Positions 8,279 through 16,442 of a stretch of DNA of 64,000 nucleotides are shown one piece after another (position 1 is the stretch's first letter; each line of letters opens with the position of its first letter). The position numbers and the translations under genes were made by a program. The stretch spans positions 1 to 64,000 of the forward strand of contig NZ_ACYY01000009.1 in assembly GCF_000176015.1 (NCBI RefSeq), written 5' to 3'. Below the pieces are notes generated by a model. The model was given only the letters and a program-made list of their open reading frames with translations, ran no database searches and was not told where the DNA came from. The stretch is from Rhodobacter ferrooxidans (lineage in GTDB: Bacteria; Pseudomonadota; Alphaproteobacteria; Rhodobacterales; Rhodobacteraceae).

Positions 8279-9247
8279 ATGAAACCCGCCCTGATCCTTG
8301 CCGCGCTGCTGCTGGCCGCCCCCCCGGCACTGGCCAACAAGGTGTTCGTCACCAACGAGCGCGGCAATTCCGTCACCGTGCTGGACAGCGCCACCTGGGA
8401 GGTGATCGCCACCTTCCCGGCAGGCAACCGTCCGCGCGGCATCACCATCAGCCCCGATGGCAAGGAGCTTTACGTCGCCGCCTCGGACGACGATACCGTG
8501 CGGGTGTTCGACCCCGAAACCTACCGCGAACTGCACACCCTGCCCTCGGGTGCCGACCCGGAACTGTTCGTGCTGCACCCCTCGGGCAACCCGCTTTATA
8601 TCGCCAACGAGAATGACAATCTGGTGACGGTTGTCGATGTGAAAACCCGTCAGGTGCTGGCCGAGGTGCCGGTGGGGGTAGAGCCGGAGGGCATGGCGAT
8701 TGCCCCCGATGGCCAGATGTTCGTCAACACCTCGGAAACCACCAACATGGCGCATTTCATCGACGCCACCAGCTATCAGATCACCGACAATGTGCTGGTG
8801 GACCAGCGACCGCGCTATGCCCAGTTCACCGCCGACGGCAACAAGCTTTATGTCAGTTCGGAAATCGGCGGCACGGTGTCGGTGATCGACCTGACCGCGG
8901 AAAAACCGGTGGTGACAAGGAAGATCGGCTTTGCGATCCCCGGCGTGCTGCCGGAATGGATACAACCCGTGGGGGTGCGCATCACCCGTGACGGCAGCCG
9001 GGTGTTCGTGGCGCTGGGGCCGGCCAACCGGGTGGCGGTGATCGACGGTGCCACCGACGCGGTGATCGACTATCTGCTGGTCGGCCAGCGGGTCTGGCAA
9101 TTGGCCTTCACCCCCGACGAAGCCTTCCTGATCTCGACCAGCGGCAATTCCAACGATGTCAGCATCATCGACGTGCAGGCGCAGACCGTCATCCGCTCGG
9201 TTCAGGTGGGCGAACAGCCCTGGGGCGTGGTGGTGGCACCCGATTGA
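8279..9247 (+). CDS. second PQQ-associated YVTN beta-propeller protein
   Basis: 322 residues from ATG 8279, preceded by TTTGGAGG at 8263-8270. A signal peptide (MKPALILAALLLAAPPALA) is followed by seven propeller blades (KVFVTNERGNSVTVLD, ELYVAASDDDTVRVFD, PLYIANENDNLVTVVD and so on). It is the classic PQQ-dependent-catabolism propeller, always near ABC genes. It starts four bases after the stop of the substrate-binding gene. The paralogue at 4999-5943 shares the repeat type but lies on the other strand. Confidence 0.88.
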   Translation: MKPALILAALLLAAPPALANKVFVTNERGNSVTVLDSATWEVIATFPAGNRPRGITISPDGKELYVAASDDDTVRVFDPETYRELHTLPSGADPELFVLHPSGNPLYIANENDNLVTVVDVKTRQVLAEVPVGVEPEGMAIAPDGQMFVNTSETTNMAHFIDATSYQITDNVLVDQRPRYAQFTADGNKLYVSSEIGGTVSVIDLTAEKPVVTRKIGFAIPGVLPEWIQPVGVRITRDGSRVFVALGPANRVAVIDGATDAVIDYLLVGQRVWQLAFTPDEAFLISTSGNSNDVSIIDVQAQTVIRSVQVGEQPWGVVVAPD

Positions 9248-9337
9248 TTGCACAGGCTTTCAGGGCAAGCGGCGCGCAAGGCCGCAATTCCCGCTCCGCA
9301 GCACCGCGCCCGAAACAGACCAAAGGGAGGAAACCAC

Positions 9338-10318
9338 ATGACGATTGCGACCTGGATGAAACGGCTGCTGGGCGGCCTTGCGGTGGCGGCATTGGCGGCT
9401 CCGGTGCTGGCCGAAGACCTGCCGGTGCTGCGCGCGGCGCTGCTGGCCTCGGGCACGGTGAACTGGGAGATCGCCACCATCAAGGCCAACGGCCTGGATA
9501 CCGCCAACGGCTTCACGCTGGCGGTGCAGGACTATGCCGACAACGGCGCCACCCGGGTGGCGGTCGAGGGTGGCGAGGCCGATGTGATGGTCACCGACTG
9601 GATCTGGGTCGCCATGCAGCGGGCCGAGGGCAAGGATTTCGTGTTCATCCCCTATTCCCGGGCGGTGGGCGGGCTGGTGGTGCGCGACGACAGCGGCATC
9701 ACCGCCCTGCCCGACCTTGCGGGCAAGAAGATCGGCATCGCCGGCGGGCCGCTGGACAAAAGCTGGCTGATCCTGCGCGCCTATGCCCAGCAGGAATACG
9801 GCTTTGATCTGGCCGGCCAGACCGAGCAGGTCTATGGCGCGCCGCCGCTGATCTTCAAGGCCGCCCTGGGCGGCGAGACGGCGGGGGCGATCAACTTCTG
9901 GCATTTCCTGGCCAAGATGAAGGTGCAGGGCATGCATGACCTGGTCACCGTGACCGAGGCCGCCACGGCGCTGGGGCTGGACCCCGACACGCCGCTGCTG
10001 GGCTATGCACTGCGCGGCGAATACGTCGCCGCCCACCCCGAACTTGCCTCGGGGCTTTACCGCGCCTCGCTGTCGGCCAAGGAAATGCTGCGCAGCAATG
10101 ATGCAGCATGGGAGCCGCTGCGCGAACGGATGAACGTCGCCAATGACGCCGAATTTGCCGCGCTGCGCGACGGCTACCGCGCCGGTATTCCCAGCGGCGC
10201 GCCGGTCGATCTTGCTGCCGCCGACCGTTTCCTGCGGCTGCTGGCGGACCTCGGCGGTGCCGATCTGGTCGGCAAGGCCACCACTCTGCCGGATGGGGTG
10301 TTCCTTGCCACCCAATAA
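9338..10318 (+). CDS. TauA/NMT1-type ABC transporter substrate-binding protein
   Basis: 326 residues from ATG 9338, with GGGAGG at 9325-9330 as ribosome binding site; the longer open frame from 9248 is rejected. Signal peptide ends AAPVLAEDLPV. The fold resembles nitrate/sulfonate/taurine/thiamine-precursor receptors: LASGTVNWEIATIKANGLD, GGEADVMVTDWIWVAMQRAEG, LPDLAGKKIGIAGGPLDKSW. A matching permease and ATPase follow, so this is a complete importer. Ligand unknown; the setting between PQQ-linked genes suggests a small molecule needed for methanol oxidation. Nothing in the sequence identifies it. Confidence 0.82.
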   Translation: MTIATWMKRLLGGLAVAALAAPVLAEDLPVLRAALLASGTVNWEIATIKANGLDTANGFTLAVQDYADNGATRVAVEGGEADVMVTDWIWVAMQRAEGKDFVFIPYSRAVGGLVVRDDSGITALPDLAGKKIGIAGGPLDKSWLILRAYAQQEYGFDLAGQTEQVYGAPPLIFKAALGGETAGAINFWHFLAKMKVQGMHDLVTVTEAATALGLDPDTPLLGYALRGEYVAAHPELASGLYRASLSAKEMLRSNDAAWEPLRERMNVANDAEFAALRDGYRAGIPSGAPVDLAAADRFLRLLADLGGADLVGKATTLPDGVFLATQ

Positions 10319-11072
10319 GGCGCAAACCCCGGCGGCAGTGGTGCGCGCCCTGTCGCTGGGGCTGCTGCTGCTGGTCTGGGTCGGCGCCGCCATTCTGACC
10401 GCCGATGCGTCGGTCTTGCCCGCCCCCTGGGCGCTGGCCGAACCCTTTGGCCGCGAGATGGCCAGCGGCGCACTGCCCTTTCATCTGGGTATGACGCTTT
10501 GGCGGGTGGTCTGGGCCTTCGCGCTGGCGATGAGCATCGGCATGGCGCTGGGGCTGGCGATGGGGCGCTATCCGGGCCTTGACCGCTGGCTCGACCCCTG
10601 GCTGGTGGTGTTTCTGAACCTGCCGGCACTGGTGCTGATCGTGCTGTGCTATCTGTGGATCGGGCTGAACGAGACCGCGGCGATCACCGCGGTGGTGCTG
10701 AACAAGATCCCCAATGTCACCACCCTGCTGCGCGAGGGGGCGCGGGCGCTCAGCCCCGATCTGGCGGCGATGGCGCGGGTTTACCGCATGGGACGGCTGG
10801 CGCGGCTGCGGCATGTCGTGCTGCCGCAACTGGCGCCGTTCATCACCGGGGCTGCAAGGTCCGGCATCGCAGTGATCTGGAAAATCGTGCTGGTGGTGGA
10901 ATTCCTGGGCCGCTCGAACGGCATCGGCTTTCAGATTCACCTGTATTTCCAGCTTTATAACGTCGGCATGGTGCTGGTCTATGCCTTGTCGTTCATCGTG
11001 GTCATGCTGGTGGTGGAATGGCTGCTGCTGCAACCCGCCGAGGCGCGGGTGCGGCGCTGGAGGCTGGCATGA
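10293..11072 (+). CDS. ABC transporter permease, SsuC/TauC-like
   Basis: About 259 residues with six predicted membrane helices (LGLLLLVWVGAAILTA, VVWAFALAMSIGMALGLAMG, LVVFLNLPALVLIVLCYLWIG and others). The cytoplasmic EAA-type loop includes EGARALSPDLAAMARVYRMG. The start is uncertain: ATG 10293 overlaps the previous gene by 26 bases, and TTG 10305 is an alternative. Forms the channel of the importer whose receptor is just upstream; its stop overlaps the ATPase start (ATGA). Confidence 0.85.
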   Translation: MGCSLPPNKAQTPAAVVRALSLGLLLLVWVGAAILTADASVLPAPWALAEPFGREMASGALPFHLGMTLWRVVWAFALAMSIGMALGLAMGRYPGLDRWLDPWLVVFLNLPALVLIVLCYLWIGLNETAAITAVVLNKIPNVTTLLREGARALSPDLAAMARVYRMGRLARLRHVVLPQLAPFITGAARSGIAVIWKIVLVVEFLGRSNGIGFQIHLYFQLYNVGMVLVYALSFIVVMLVVEWLLLQPAEARVRRWRLA

Positions 11073-11716
11073 TCCGGGTCGAAGTAGCGCGCAAGACGTT
11101 CGGCAGCACCGAGGTGCTGCGCGACATCGGCTTTTCGCTGGGCCGCAGCGAATGTATCGCCATCCTCGGCGCCTCGGGCATCGGCAAATCGACGCTGCTG
11201 CGGCTGATCACCGGCATCGACCGGGATTTCGAGGGCAAGATCACCACGCCGCCGCGCATGGGCATGGTGTTTCAGGAACCAACCCTGCTGCCCTGGCGCA
11301 GCGTGTTGCAGAACCTGACGCTGCTGCATCCGGGGCTTTGCGATGCCGCGGCGCTGGCGGCACTGGATCGGGTCGGTCTGGCCGACAAGGCACGCGCCTT
11401 TCCGCGGCAGTTGTCGCTGGGCCAGCAGCGGCGGCTTGCGCTGGCGCGGGCGTTTGCGGGCAAGCCCGAGCTTTTGGTGCTGGACGAACCCTTCGTGTCG
11501 CTGGATGCCGACACCGCCGAGGACATGCTGGCGCTGACCGAGGCGCTGATTGCCGAAACCCGCCCCGCCACCATCCTTGTCACCCATTCCGAGGCCGAGG
11601 CCAAACGGCTGGCCGGGCGCATCCTGCGGCTGGTCGGCCGCCCGGCGACGCTGGCCTGCGCGCCGCAGCCGGTGCCCGACCGCAGCAAGCCCGGTCGGCA
11701 CAAGGGGGTGGCATGA
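11069..11716 (+). CDS. ABC transporter ATP-binding protein of the TauABC-like importer
   Basis: 215 residues. Walker A GASGIGKST, Q-loop VFQEPTLLPW, signature LSLGQQRRLALARA, Walker B LLVLDEPF, and H-loop VTHSEAEA are all present. The signature deviates from LSGGQ to LSLGQ. The protein is somewhat shorter than typical SsuB/TauB. ATG 11069 overlaps the permease stop; the open frame from 11018 is rejected. It energises import of whatever the upstream receptor binds. Its own TGA overlaps the next ATPase gene, so two different ABC modules are fused into one transcript. Confidence 0.88.
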   Translation: MIRVEVARKTFGSTEVLRDIGFSLGRSECIAILGASGIGKSTLLRLITGIDRDFEGKITTPPRMGMVFQEPTLLPWRSVLQNLTLLHPGLCDAAALAALDRVGLADKARAFPRQLSLGQQRRLALARAFAGKPELLVLDEPFVSLDADTAEDMLALTEALIAETRPATILVTHSEAEAKRLAGRILRLVGRPATLACAPQPVPDRSKPGRHKGVA

Positions 11717-12432
11717 CCGGCTTGCAGATCGACGGGCTGGGCTTTCGCTACGGGCCGCGGGTGGCGCTGGAGGATGTCAGTTTTGCGGTGGCACCGGGGC
11801 AGTTCTGCGCGCTGCTGGGGCCGAACGGTGCTGGGAAATCGACGCTGTTTGCGCTGCTGACCCGGCTGATGGTCAGCCGTCAGGGCCGCATCCGGGTGGC
11901 CGGGTTCGACCTTGCCCAAGCGCCGCGTGCAGCACTTGCCCGCATCGGCGTGGTGTTCCAGCAACCGACGCTGGACCTTGATCTGACGGTGCGCCGCAAC
12001 CTGCGCTACTTCGCCGGGCTGCACGGGCTGTCGGGGCGCGCGGCGGCCATGGCCATCGACGCGGCCCTTGACCGGCTGGGCATGCTGGAACGCGCAGGCG
12101 AGACGGTGCGGGTGCTGAACGGCGGCCACCGGCGGCGGATGGAGATCGCCCGCGCCCTGATCCACGCCCCCGCCGTGCTGCTGCTGGATGAACCCACCGT
12201 CGGGCTGGATGCCGCCTCCCGCCGCGCCATCACCGCCCATGTCCACGATCTGGCGGCTGGCGGCATGGCGGTGCTGTGGGCCACGCATCTGGTGGACGAG
12301 ATCGGCCCTGCCGATCAGGTGGTGGTGTTGCACCGCGGCCGGGTGCTGGCGCAGGGCACCGCCGCCGCCATCGCAGCAGGCCAACCCCTCGCTGATGCGT
12401 TCATGGCCATGACCGCAGGCGAGGACGCATGA
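11713..12432 (+). CDS. PQQ-associated ABC-2 exporter/uptake ATPase (LutE-like)
   Basis: 239 residues from ATG 11713 (ATGA overlap with the preceding gene). Walker A GPNGAGKST, Q-loop VVFQQPTLD, Walker B VLLLDEPTVGLDA and H-loop LWATHLVDE are clear. The signature reads LNGGHRRRMEIARAL, with H in place of Q. The DEPTVGLD form and the ABC-2 permease that follows place it with the PQQ-dependent alcohol dehydrogenase ABC system, homologous to the lut ATPase of methylotrophs. Direction of transport is not decided by sequence. Confidence 0.87.
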   Translation: MTGLQIDGLGFRYGPRVALEDVSFAVAPGQFCALLGPNGAGKSTLFALLTRLMVSRQGRIRVAGFDLAQAPRAALARIGVVFQQPTLDLDLTVRRNLRYFAGLHGLSGRAAAMAIDAALDRLGMLERAGETVRVLNGGHRRRMEIARALIHAPAVLLLDEPTVGLDAASRRAITAHVHDLAAGGMAVLWATHLVDEIGPADQVVVLHRGRVLAQGTAAAIAAGQPLADAFMAMTAGEDA

Positions 12433-13223
12433 GCGCCTATGCCACCGCCCTTGCCGCCATCGTCAGCCGCGAGGCCATGCGCTTTGTGCAGCAACGCGGC
12501 CGGTTTCTGGCGGCACTGGTGCGGCCGCTGGTCTGGCTGGTGGTGTTCGCCGCCGGGTTTCGTGCAGCCCTTGGCCTGTCGATCATCCCGCCCTACCAGA
12601 CCTACATCACCTACGAGGTCTATATCCTGCCCGGCCTCTGCGGCATGATCCAGTTGTTCAACGGCATGCAGTCGTCGCTGTCGCTGGTCTATGATCAGGA
12701 AATGGGCTCGATGCGGCTCTTGCTCACCTCGCCGCTGCCGCGCTGGTGGCTGCTGTTCAGCAAACTGCTGGCCGGGGTGGCGGTGTCGATCCTGCAAGTG
12801 GCGGTGTTTCTGGGCATCGCGGCGCTGACCGGAATCACGGTGCCGCCCTGGGGGTATCTGGCGGTGCTGCCTGCGCTGCTGGCCAGCGGGCTGATGCTGG
12901 GGGCGCTGGGGTTGGTGCTGTCCTCGACCATCCGGCAGTTGGAGAATTTCGCCGGGGTGATGAACTTCGTGATCTTCCCGATGTTCTTTCTGTCGTCGGC
13001 ACTTTACCCGCTGTGGCGGATGGCGGAAAGCTCGCCCCTCTTGCGCGACATCTGCGCGCTGAACCCGTTCACCCATGCGGTCGAACTGATCCGCTTTGCG
13101 CTTTACGGCCAGTTGAACCTGACGGCACTGGCCTGGGTGGTGGGCTGCGGCGCGCTGTTCATGGCCGCGGCCCTCTGGGGCTACGACCCGGCGCGGGCGA
13201 TGCAGCGGCGCCGGCCGGGATAG
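12429..13223 (+). CDS. PQQ-associated ABC-2 type permease (LutF-like)
   Basis: 264 residues, six membrane helices in the ABC-2 pattern (LVWLVVFAAGFRAALGL, LLAGVAVSILQVAVFLGIAA, YLAVLPALLASGLMLGALGL, VMNFVIFPMFFLSSALYPLW, a final ALAWVVGCGALFMAAALW). The conserved CALNPFTHAVELIRFALYGQ segment near the C-terminus is typical of the family. ATGA overlap couples it to its ATPase. The permease, the ATPase and the upstream receptor and propeller form the set found near lanthanide alcohol dehydrogenases. Confidence 0.87.
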   Translation: MSAYATALAAIVSREAMRFVQQRGRFLAALVRPLVWLVVFAAGFRAALGLSIIPPYQTYITYEVYILPGLCGMIQLFNGMQSSLSLVYDQEMGSMRLLLTSPLPRWWLLFSKLLAGVAVSILQVAVFLGIAALTGITVPPWGYLAVLPALLASGLMLGALGLVLSSTIRQLENFAGVMNFVIFPMFFLSSALYPLWRMAESSPLLRDICALNPFTHAVELIRFALYGQLNLTALAWVVGCGALFMAAALWGYDPARAMQRRRPG

Positions 13224-13346
13224 CCGCTGCCCGGCCAAAACCCCGACTTTCGGCTGTATTGCCGGAAGGCGGATTTGCGCAGAGGCTAAGGCCGGAACCG
13301 GGGCACGACGACCCCGCGGCTGGTCGGAAAACTGGCGGAGGAAACA

Positions 13347-13943
13347 ATGTTCAAACTGTGGAGGAGAAAGAAAGTGCTGGCACTGCATCCCGCGATCGAC
13401 AATGGCATCGCCCCGACCGCGCCGGGGTTTTCCGGCGGCACGCTGACCTGCCATTGCAAGACCAATCCGGTCAAGGTGCGCATCAGCGGCCAGACCGCGC
13501 ACAACCACGCCTGCGGCTGCACCAAATGCTGGAAACCGGCGGGGGCGATCTTTTCGCAAGTGGCGGTGGTCGGACGCGACAAGGTCGAGGTGATCTCCGG
13601 CGCCGACAAGCTGGTGGTTGTGGACCCCAATGCCACCATCCAGCGCCATGCCTGCAAGGATTGCGGCGTGCATATGTACGGCCGGATCGAGAACAAGAAC
13701 CACCCGTTCTATGGCCTTGATTTCATTCACACCGAACTCAGCGATGCCAAGGGCTGGGCCGCGCCGGAATTTGCCGCCTTCGTGTCGTCGGTGATCGAAA
13801 GCGGCGTCAGCCCCGACAAGATGCCCGCGATCCGCGCCCGGCTGACCGAGATCGGCCTGCCGCCCTATGACGCGCTGTCACCGGCGCTGATGGACGCCAT
13901 CGCCACCCATGTCGCCAAACAATCGGGCAAACTGCCAGCCTGA
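13347..13943 (+). CDS. gfa: glutathione-dependent formaldehyde-activating enzyme
   Basis: 198 residues, the standard length. The GFA fold is marked by zinc cysteines: [27 protein letters not shown] and [13 protein letters not shown]. It promotes formation of S-hydroxymethylglutathione from formaldehyde and glutathione, the step before the dehydrogenase encoded at 1-160. A GGAGG lies a few bases ahead of ATG 13347. The N-terminus has a basic extension ([12 protein letters not shown]) before the usual LHPAID. It sits 123 bases after the ABC permease, so it may have its own promoter. Confidence 0.93.
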   Translation: MFKLWRRKKVLALHPAIDNGIAPTAPGFSGGTLTCHCKTNPVKVRISGQTAHNHACGCTKCWKPAGAIFSQVAVVGRDKVEVISGADKLVVVDPNATIQRHACKDCGVHMYGRIENKNHPFYGLDFIHTELSDAKGWAAPEFAAFVSSVIESGVSPDKMPAIRARLTEIGLPPYDALSPALMDAIATHVAKQSGKLPA

Positions 13944-14080
13944 CGTCGATGGCCGCGCGCCGTGCCGTTGCCGTGCCGTTTCTGCGGCAGGGCAGCAGTC
14001 CGTCACCGATGGATGCAATCTTTCCGTCCTCGGCCCAAAGGGCAATCGGCGCCCTGTTTGAACGCACCGCGGGGCGTGGA

Positions 14081-14761
14081 TCAGCGCGTCGTGGGAGCCA
14101 ACGCCCGCAACGCCCGGATCTGCACCAGCGCCTGCCAGGGCGAGATGGTGCGGAAAATGTCGGTCATCATCGCCGCATCGGCGCGCAGACCGGCCAGCCG
14201 CCCGCGCTTGGCGGCCTTCGACGGGCTGGCGACATTGGGCCAGCGCACAATCTCTACCGGCGCTTTGGCGGCGATCAGCAGCCGGTTCAGGAACACCTCG
14301 AAGCCAAAGCGCGGCAGCGCCTCAAGTGCCACCAGATGCGCCACCAGCAGCGCCCGCGGGATCACCCGCTCGCCCGAGATGTAGTCGATGCCGATCAGCC
14401 GCCAGGTGCGGGGCGCATTGCCGCGCAAGGAAATCGTGGCCACCGCCCGATGCTCGATCACCGGGCGCAGCAGGGCGGTGATGTCCGCCGCGGTCAGCCC
14501 CAGCAGGTCGGCATCCAGCAGCAGCACATGCTCGGCATCGGTCTGCCGCAGCCCATGCGCCAGCGCCGCGGTCTTGCCGATGTTGCCCGGCGTCGCCAGC
14601 ACCCGCGCGCCATGCTGATGCGCCACTTCGGCGGTGGCGTCGGTCGAGCCGTCGTCGATCACCAGAAGCTCGTCGATCAGCGGATGGTCTTGCGCCGCTT
14701 GCAGCACGCCGCCGATCCGGGCGGCCTCGTTCCAGGCCGGGATCAGGCAGGCGATGGTCAT
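14081..14761 (-). CDS. family 2 glycosyltransferase, soluble
   Basis: 226 residues from ATG 14761. GT-A fold: MTIACLIPAWNEAARIGG, ELLVIDDGSTDAT, and the metal-binding VLLLDADLLGL segment. No membrane helices are evident, unlike the glycosyltransferase two genes upstream. It transfers a sugar or polyprenyl-sugar unit to an unknown acceptor. It is last in a four-gene operon and overlaps the DedA-like gene by ATGA. It ends tail to tail with gfa, across a 137-base gap with no clear terminator. Confidence 0.82.
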   Translation of the reverse strand: MTIACLIPAWNEAARIGGVLQAAQDHPLIDELLVIDDGSTDATAEVAHQHGARVLATPGNIGKTAALAHGLRQTDAEHVLLLDADLLGLTAADITALLRPVIEHRAVATISLRGNAPRTWRLIGIDYISGERVIPRALLVAHLVALEALPRFGFEVFLNRLLIAAKAPVEIVRWPNVASPSKAAKRGRLAGLRADAAMMTDIFRTISPWQALVQIRALRALAPTTR

Positions 14762-15333
14762 GGAGCGCCCCAGGCGACCAGCTTGTGCCGCAAGGTGACG
14801 GCCAGCACCAGCAACCCGATCACCGCCAGCGACGCCCAATAGAGGCCGTCAGCGATCTGGCCATAAGCCGCCCCCGCCAGAGAACCCAGCGCCACCAGGC
14901 TCAGGCTTTTCGGCACGGTGGCGATGAAGTTTGCAGCCAGAAACGCCGGAAACGGCATCCGCGCCGCCCCCGCCGCCAGCAGCACCGCAAAGCCCGCCGC
15001 ATGGGTCAGTTTGCCGATGATCAGGATCTTCATGCCGCTGTGCTGGAACGTCCGCGCCAGCCGCACCATGCGCCGCCGGTTCAGCCCGATCCAGCGTTGC
15101 CAGCCCAGCGGCACCCGGCCCATGCCATAGCGGCCCACCAGATAAAGGATGCTGTCGCCCACCAGATCGCCGATGATCACGCAGACCAGCACCTGCCACA
15201 GCACCAGCACCCCAAGGCTGGCCAGCCAGGCCGCGATCAACGTGATGATCGGGCCTTCCAGTATCGCAAGCGGTGCCAGAATGGCGATGCCATGGCTGGA
15301 CAGCAGCGCCAGCAGGTCCATTTCCGAGGTCAT
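14758..15333 (-). CDS. DedA/VTT-domain membrane protein
   Basis: 191 residues, with four or five hydrophobic segments (HGIAILAPLAILEGPIITLI, LVLWQVLVCVIIGDLVGDSI, AGFAVLLAAGAARMPFPAFL, GLYWASLAVIGLLVLAVTL). The conserved DLVGDSILYLVGRYGMG and GKLTHAAGF regions mark the SNARE-associated/DedA family, some of which scramble or flip lipids such as undecaprenyl phosphate and phosphatidylethanolamine. Between two glycosyltransferases, a lipid-carrier translocation role is a reasonable inference. ATG 15333 overlaps the upstream stop. Confidence 0.82.
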   Translation of the reverse strand: MTSEMDLLALLSSHGIAILAPLAILEGPIITLIAAWLASLGVLVLWQVLVCVIIGDLVGDSILYLVGRYGMGRVPLGWQRWIGLNRRRMVRLARTFQHSGMKILIIGKLTHAAGFAVLLAAGAARMPFPAFLAANFIATVPKSLSLVALGSLAGAAYGQIADGLYWASLAVIGLLVLAVTLRHKLVAWGAP

Positions 15334-16442
15334 GCCGCCTGCCCCTTGTCCGCCATCGCCGTGCCGCGCCATTCAAAGCCGCGCCGCAGGAAGGTGGCCG
15401 CCCACAGCACCGGCATCGCCAGATCGCGCAGCGGCAGCGCCGCAATATCGCGCCAGCCGGCGGGCCAACCCGCCTGCCGCAGCAGCAGCACCTCGGCCCC
15501 ATACCACAGCGCCAGCAACGGCAGCAGCCCCCACAGCGTCCCGCCCGAGGCCAGCAGTGCAGCGCCCGCCACCGCCATGGGCAAGGCCGCGCCATTGGCG
15601 ATCTCGAACAAAAACAGCGCCGGGAAGGCATCGCGGCGCACCCGGCTCCAGCGCAACTGCCGCTTCCAGACCTGCACCACGCTTTTGCGGCCCACCGGCT
15701 GCGCAAAGGGCAGCGGCGGCAGCGTCACCTTCAGCCCCAGACGGCGGATCGCCAGCGTGGCGCAGGCATCCTCGGCCAGATGGCGGTGCAGCGCGGGCAG
15801 GCCCCCGGCGCGCTCCAGCAGCGGACGGTTGAAAAACATCGTCTTGCCCTGCGCATAGCCGAACCCCAGACTGTCGGCGGCAAATTGCAGCCGCGCCTGA
15901 TTGCTGTTCAGAAACGCCGCCTCCAGATGCCCTCCCGCCCATTCGGGCCGCGTGCCGATGGCGGGCGAGGACACCATGCCGGTCTGCGGCCCCCAGCACC
16001 GCACCAGCGTTTGCAGATAGTCCGGCGGCAGCATCAGGTTGGCGTCGGTCATGCAGATCCAGTCGCTTTGCGCCGCAGCCCAGCCCTTCCAGACATTGTC
16101 CAGCTTGGGATTGGCCGATTTTCCGGCCGCGCCGATCAGCACCCGCGCCGGAACCTGCGGGTATTTCGCGATCAGCCGACGCAGCAGCGGCACGGCGGCA
16201 TCATCGGCCCGGGCAGCACAGAAAATCACCTCGTAGGCCGGGTAATCCTGATGAAACGCGCTTTCCAGCGTCTCGGCGTCATGCGCGTCCAGCCCGCAGA
16301 CCGGGCGCAGCAGGGTCAGCCTGGGCCGACCGATAATGCCCTCGCCCACCGGGCGGTGCAACCGCCGCAGATAGAGCGCGATGCTGGCCAGATGCGCCAG
16401 CAGAAAGCCACCCGCCACCAGCCACAGTACCAGCGCGATCAT
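15330..16442 (-). CDS. membrane glycosyltransferase, ceramide glucosyltransferase / HpnI-like
   Basis: 370 residues. An N-terminal anchor (MIALVLWLVAGGFLLAHLAS) is followed by a GT21-type catalytic domain: RLTLLRPVCGLDAHDAETL, YEVIFCAARADDAAV, NPKLDNVWKGW, WICMTDANLML, HLAEDACATL and the acceptor motif KRQLRWSRVRR, then C-terminal hydrophobic helices. This is the family of ceramide glucosyltransferases and bacterial HpnI. No hopanoid or ceramide synthesis genes lie in the window, so the lipid acceptor stays open. The start overlaps the metallophosphatase stop (ATGA). Confidence 0.82.
   Translation of the reverse strand: MIALVLWLVAGGFLLAHLASIALYLRRLHRPVGEGIIGRPRLTLLRPVCGLDAHDAETLESAFHQDYPAYEVIFCAARADDAAVPLLRRLIAKYPQVPARVLIGAAGKSANPKLDNVWKGWAAAQSDWICMTDANLMLPPDYLQTLVRCWGPQTGMVSSPAIGTRPEWAGGHLEAAFLNSNQARLQFAADSLGFGYAQGKTMFFNRPLLERAGGLPALHRHLAEDACATLAIRRLGLKVTLPPLPFAQPVGRKSVVQVWKRQLRWSRVRRDAFPALFLFEIANGAALPMAVAGAALLASGGTLWGLLPLLALWYGAEVLLLRQAGWPAGWRDIAALPLRDLAMPVLWAATFLRRGFEWRGTAMADKGQAA

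Noticed and set aside
13960-13980. Short direct repeat GCCGTGCCGTT after gfa
   Set aside because: Two copies of 11 bases in GC-rich DNA with no associated structure; likely chance.
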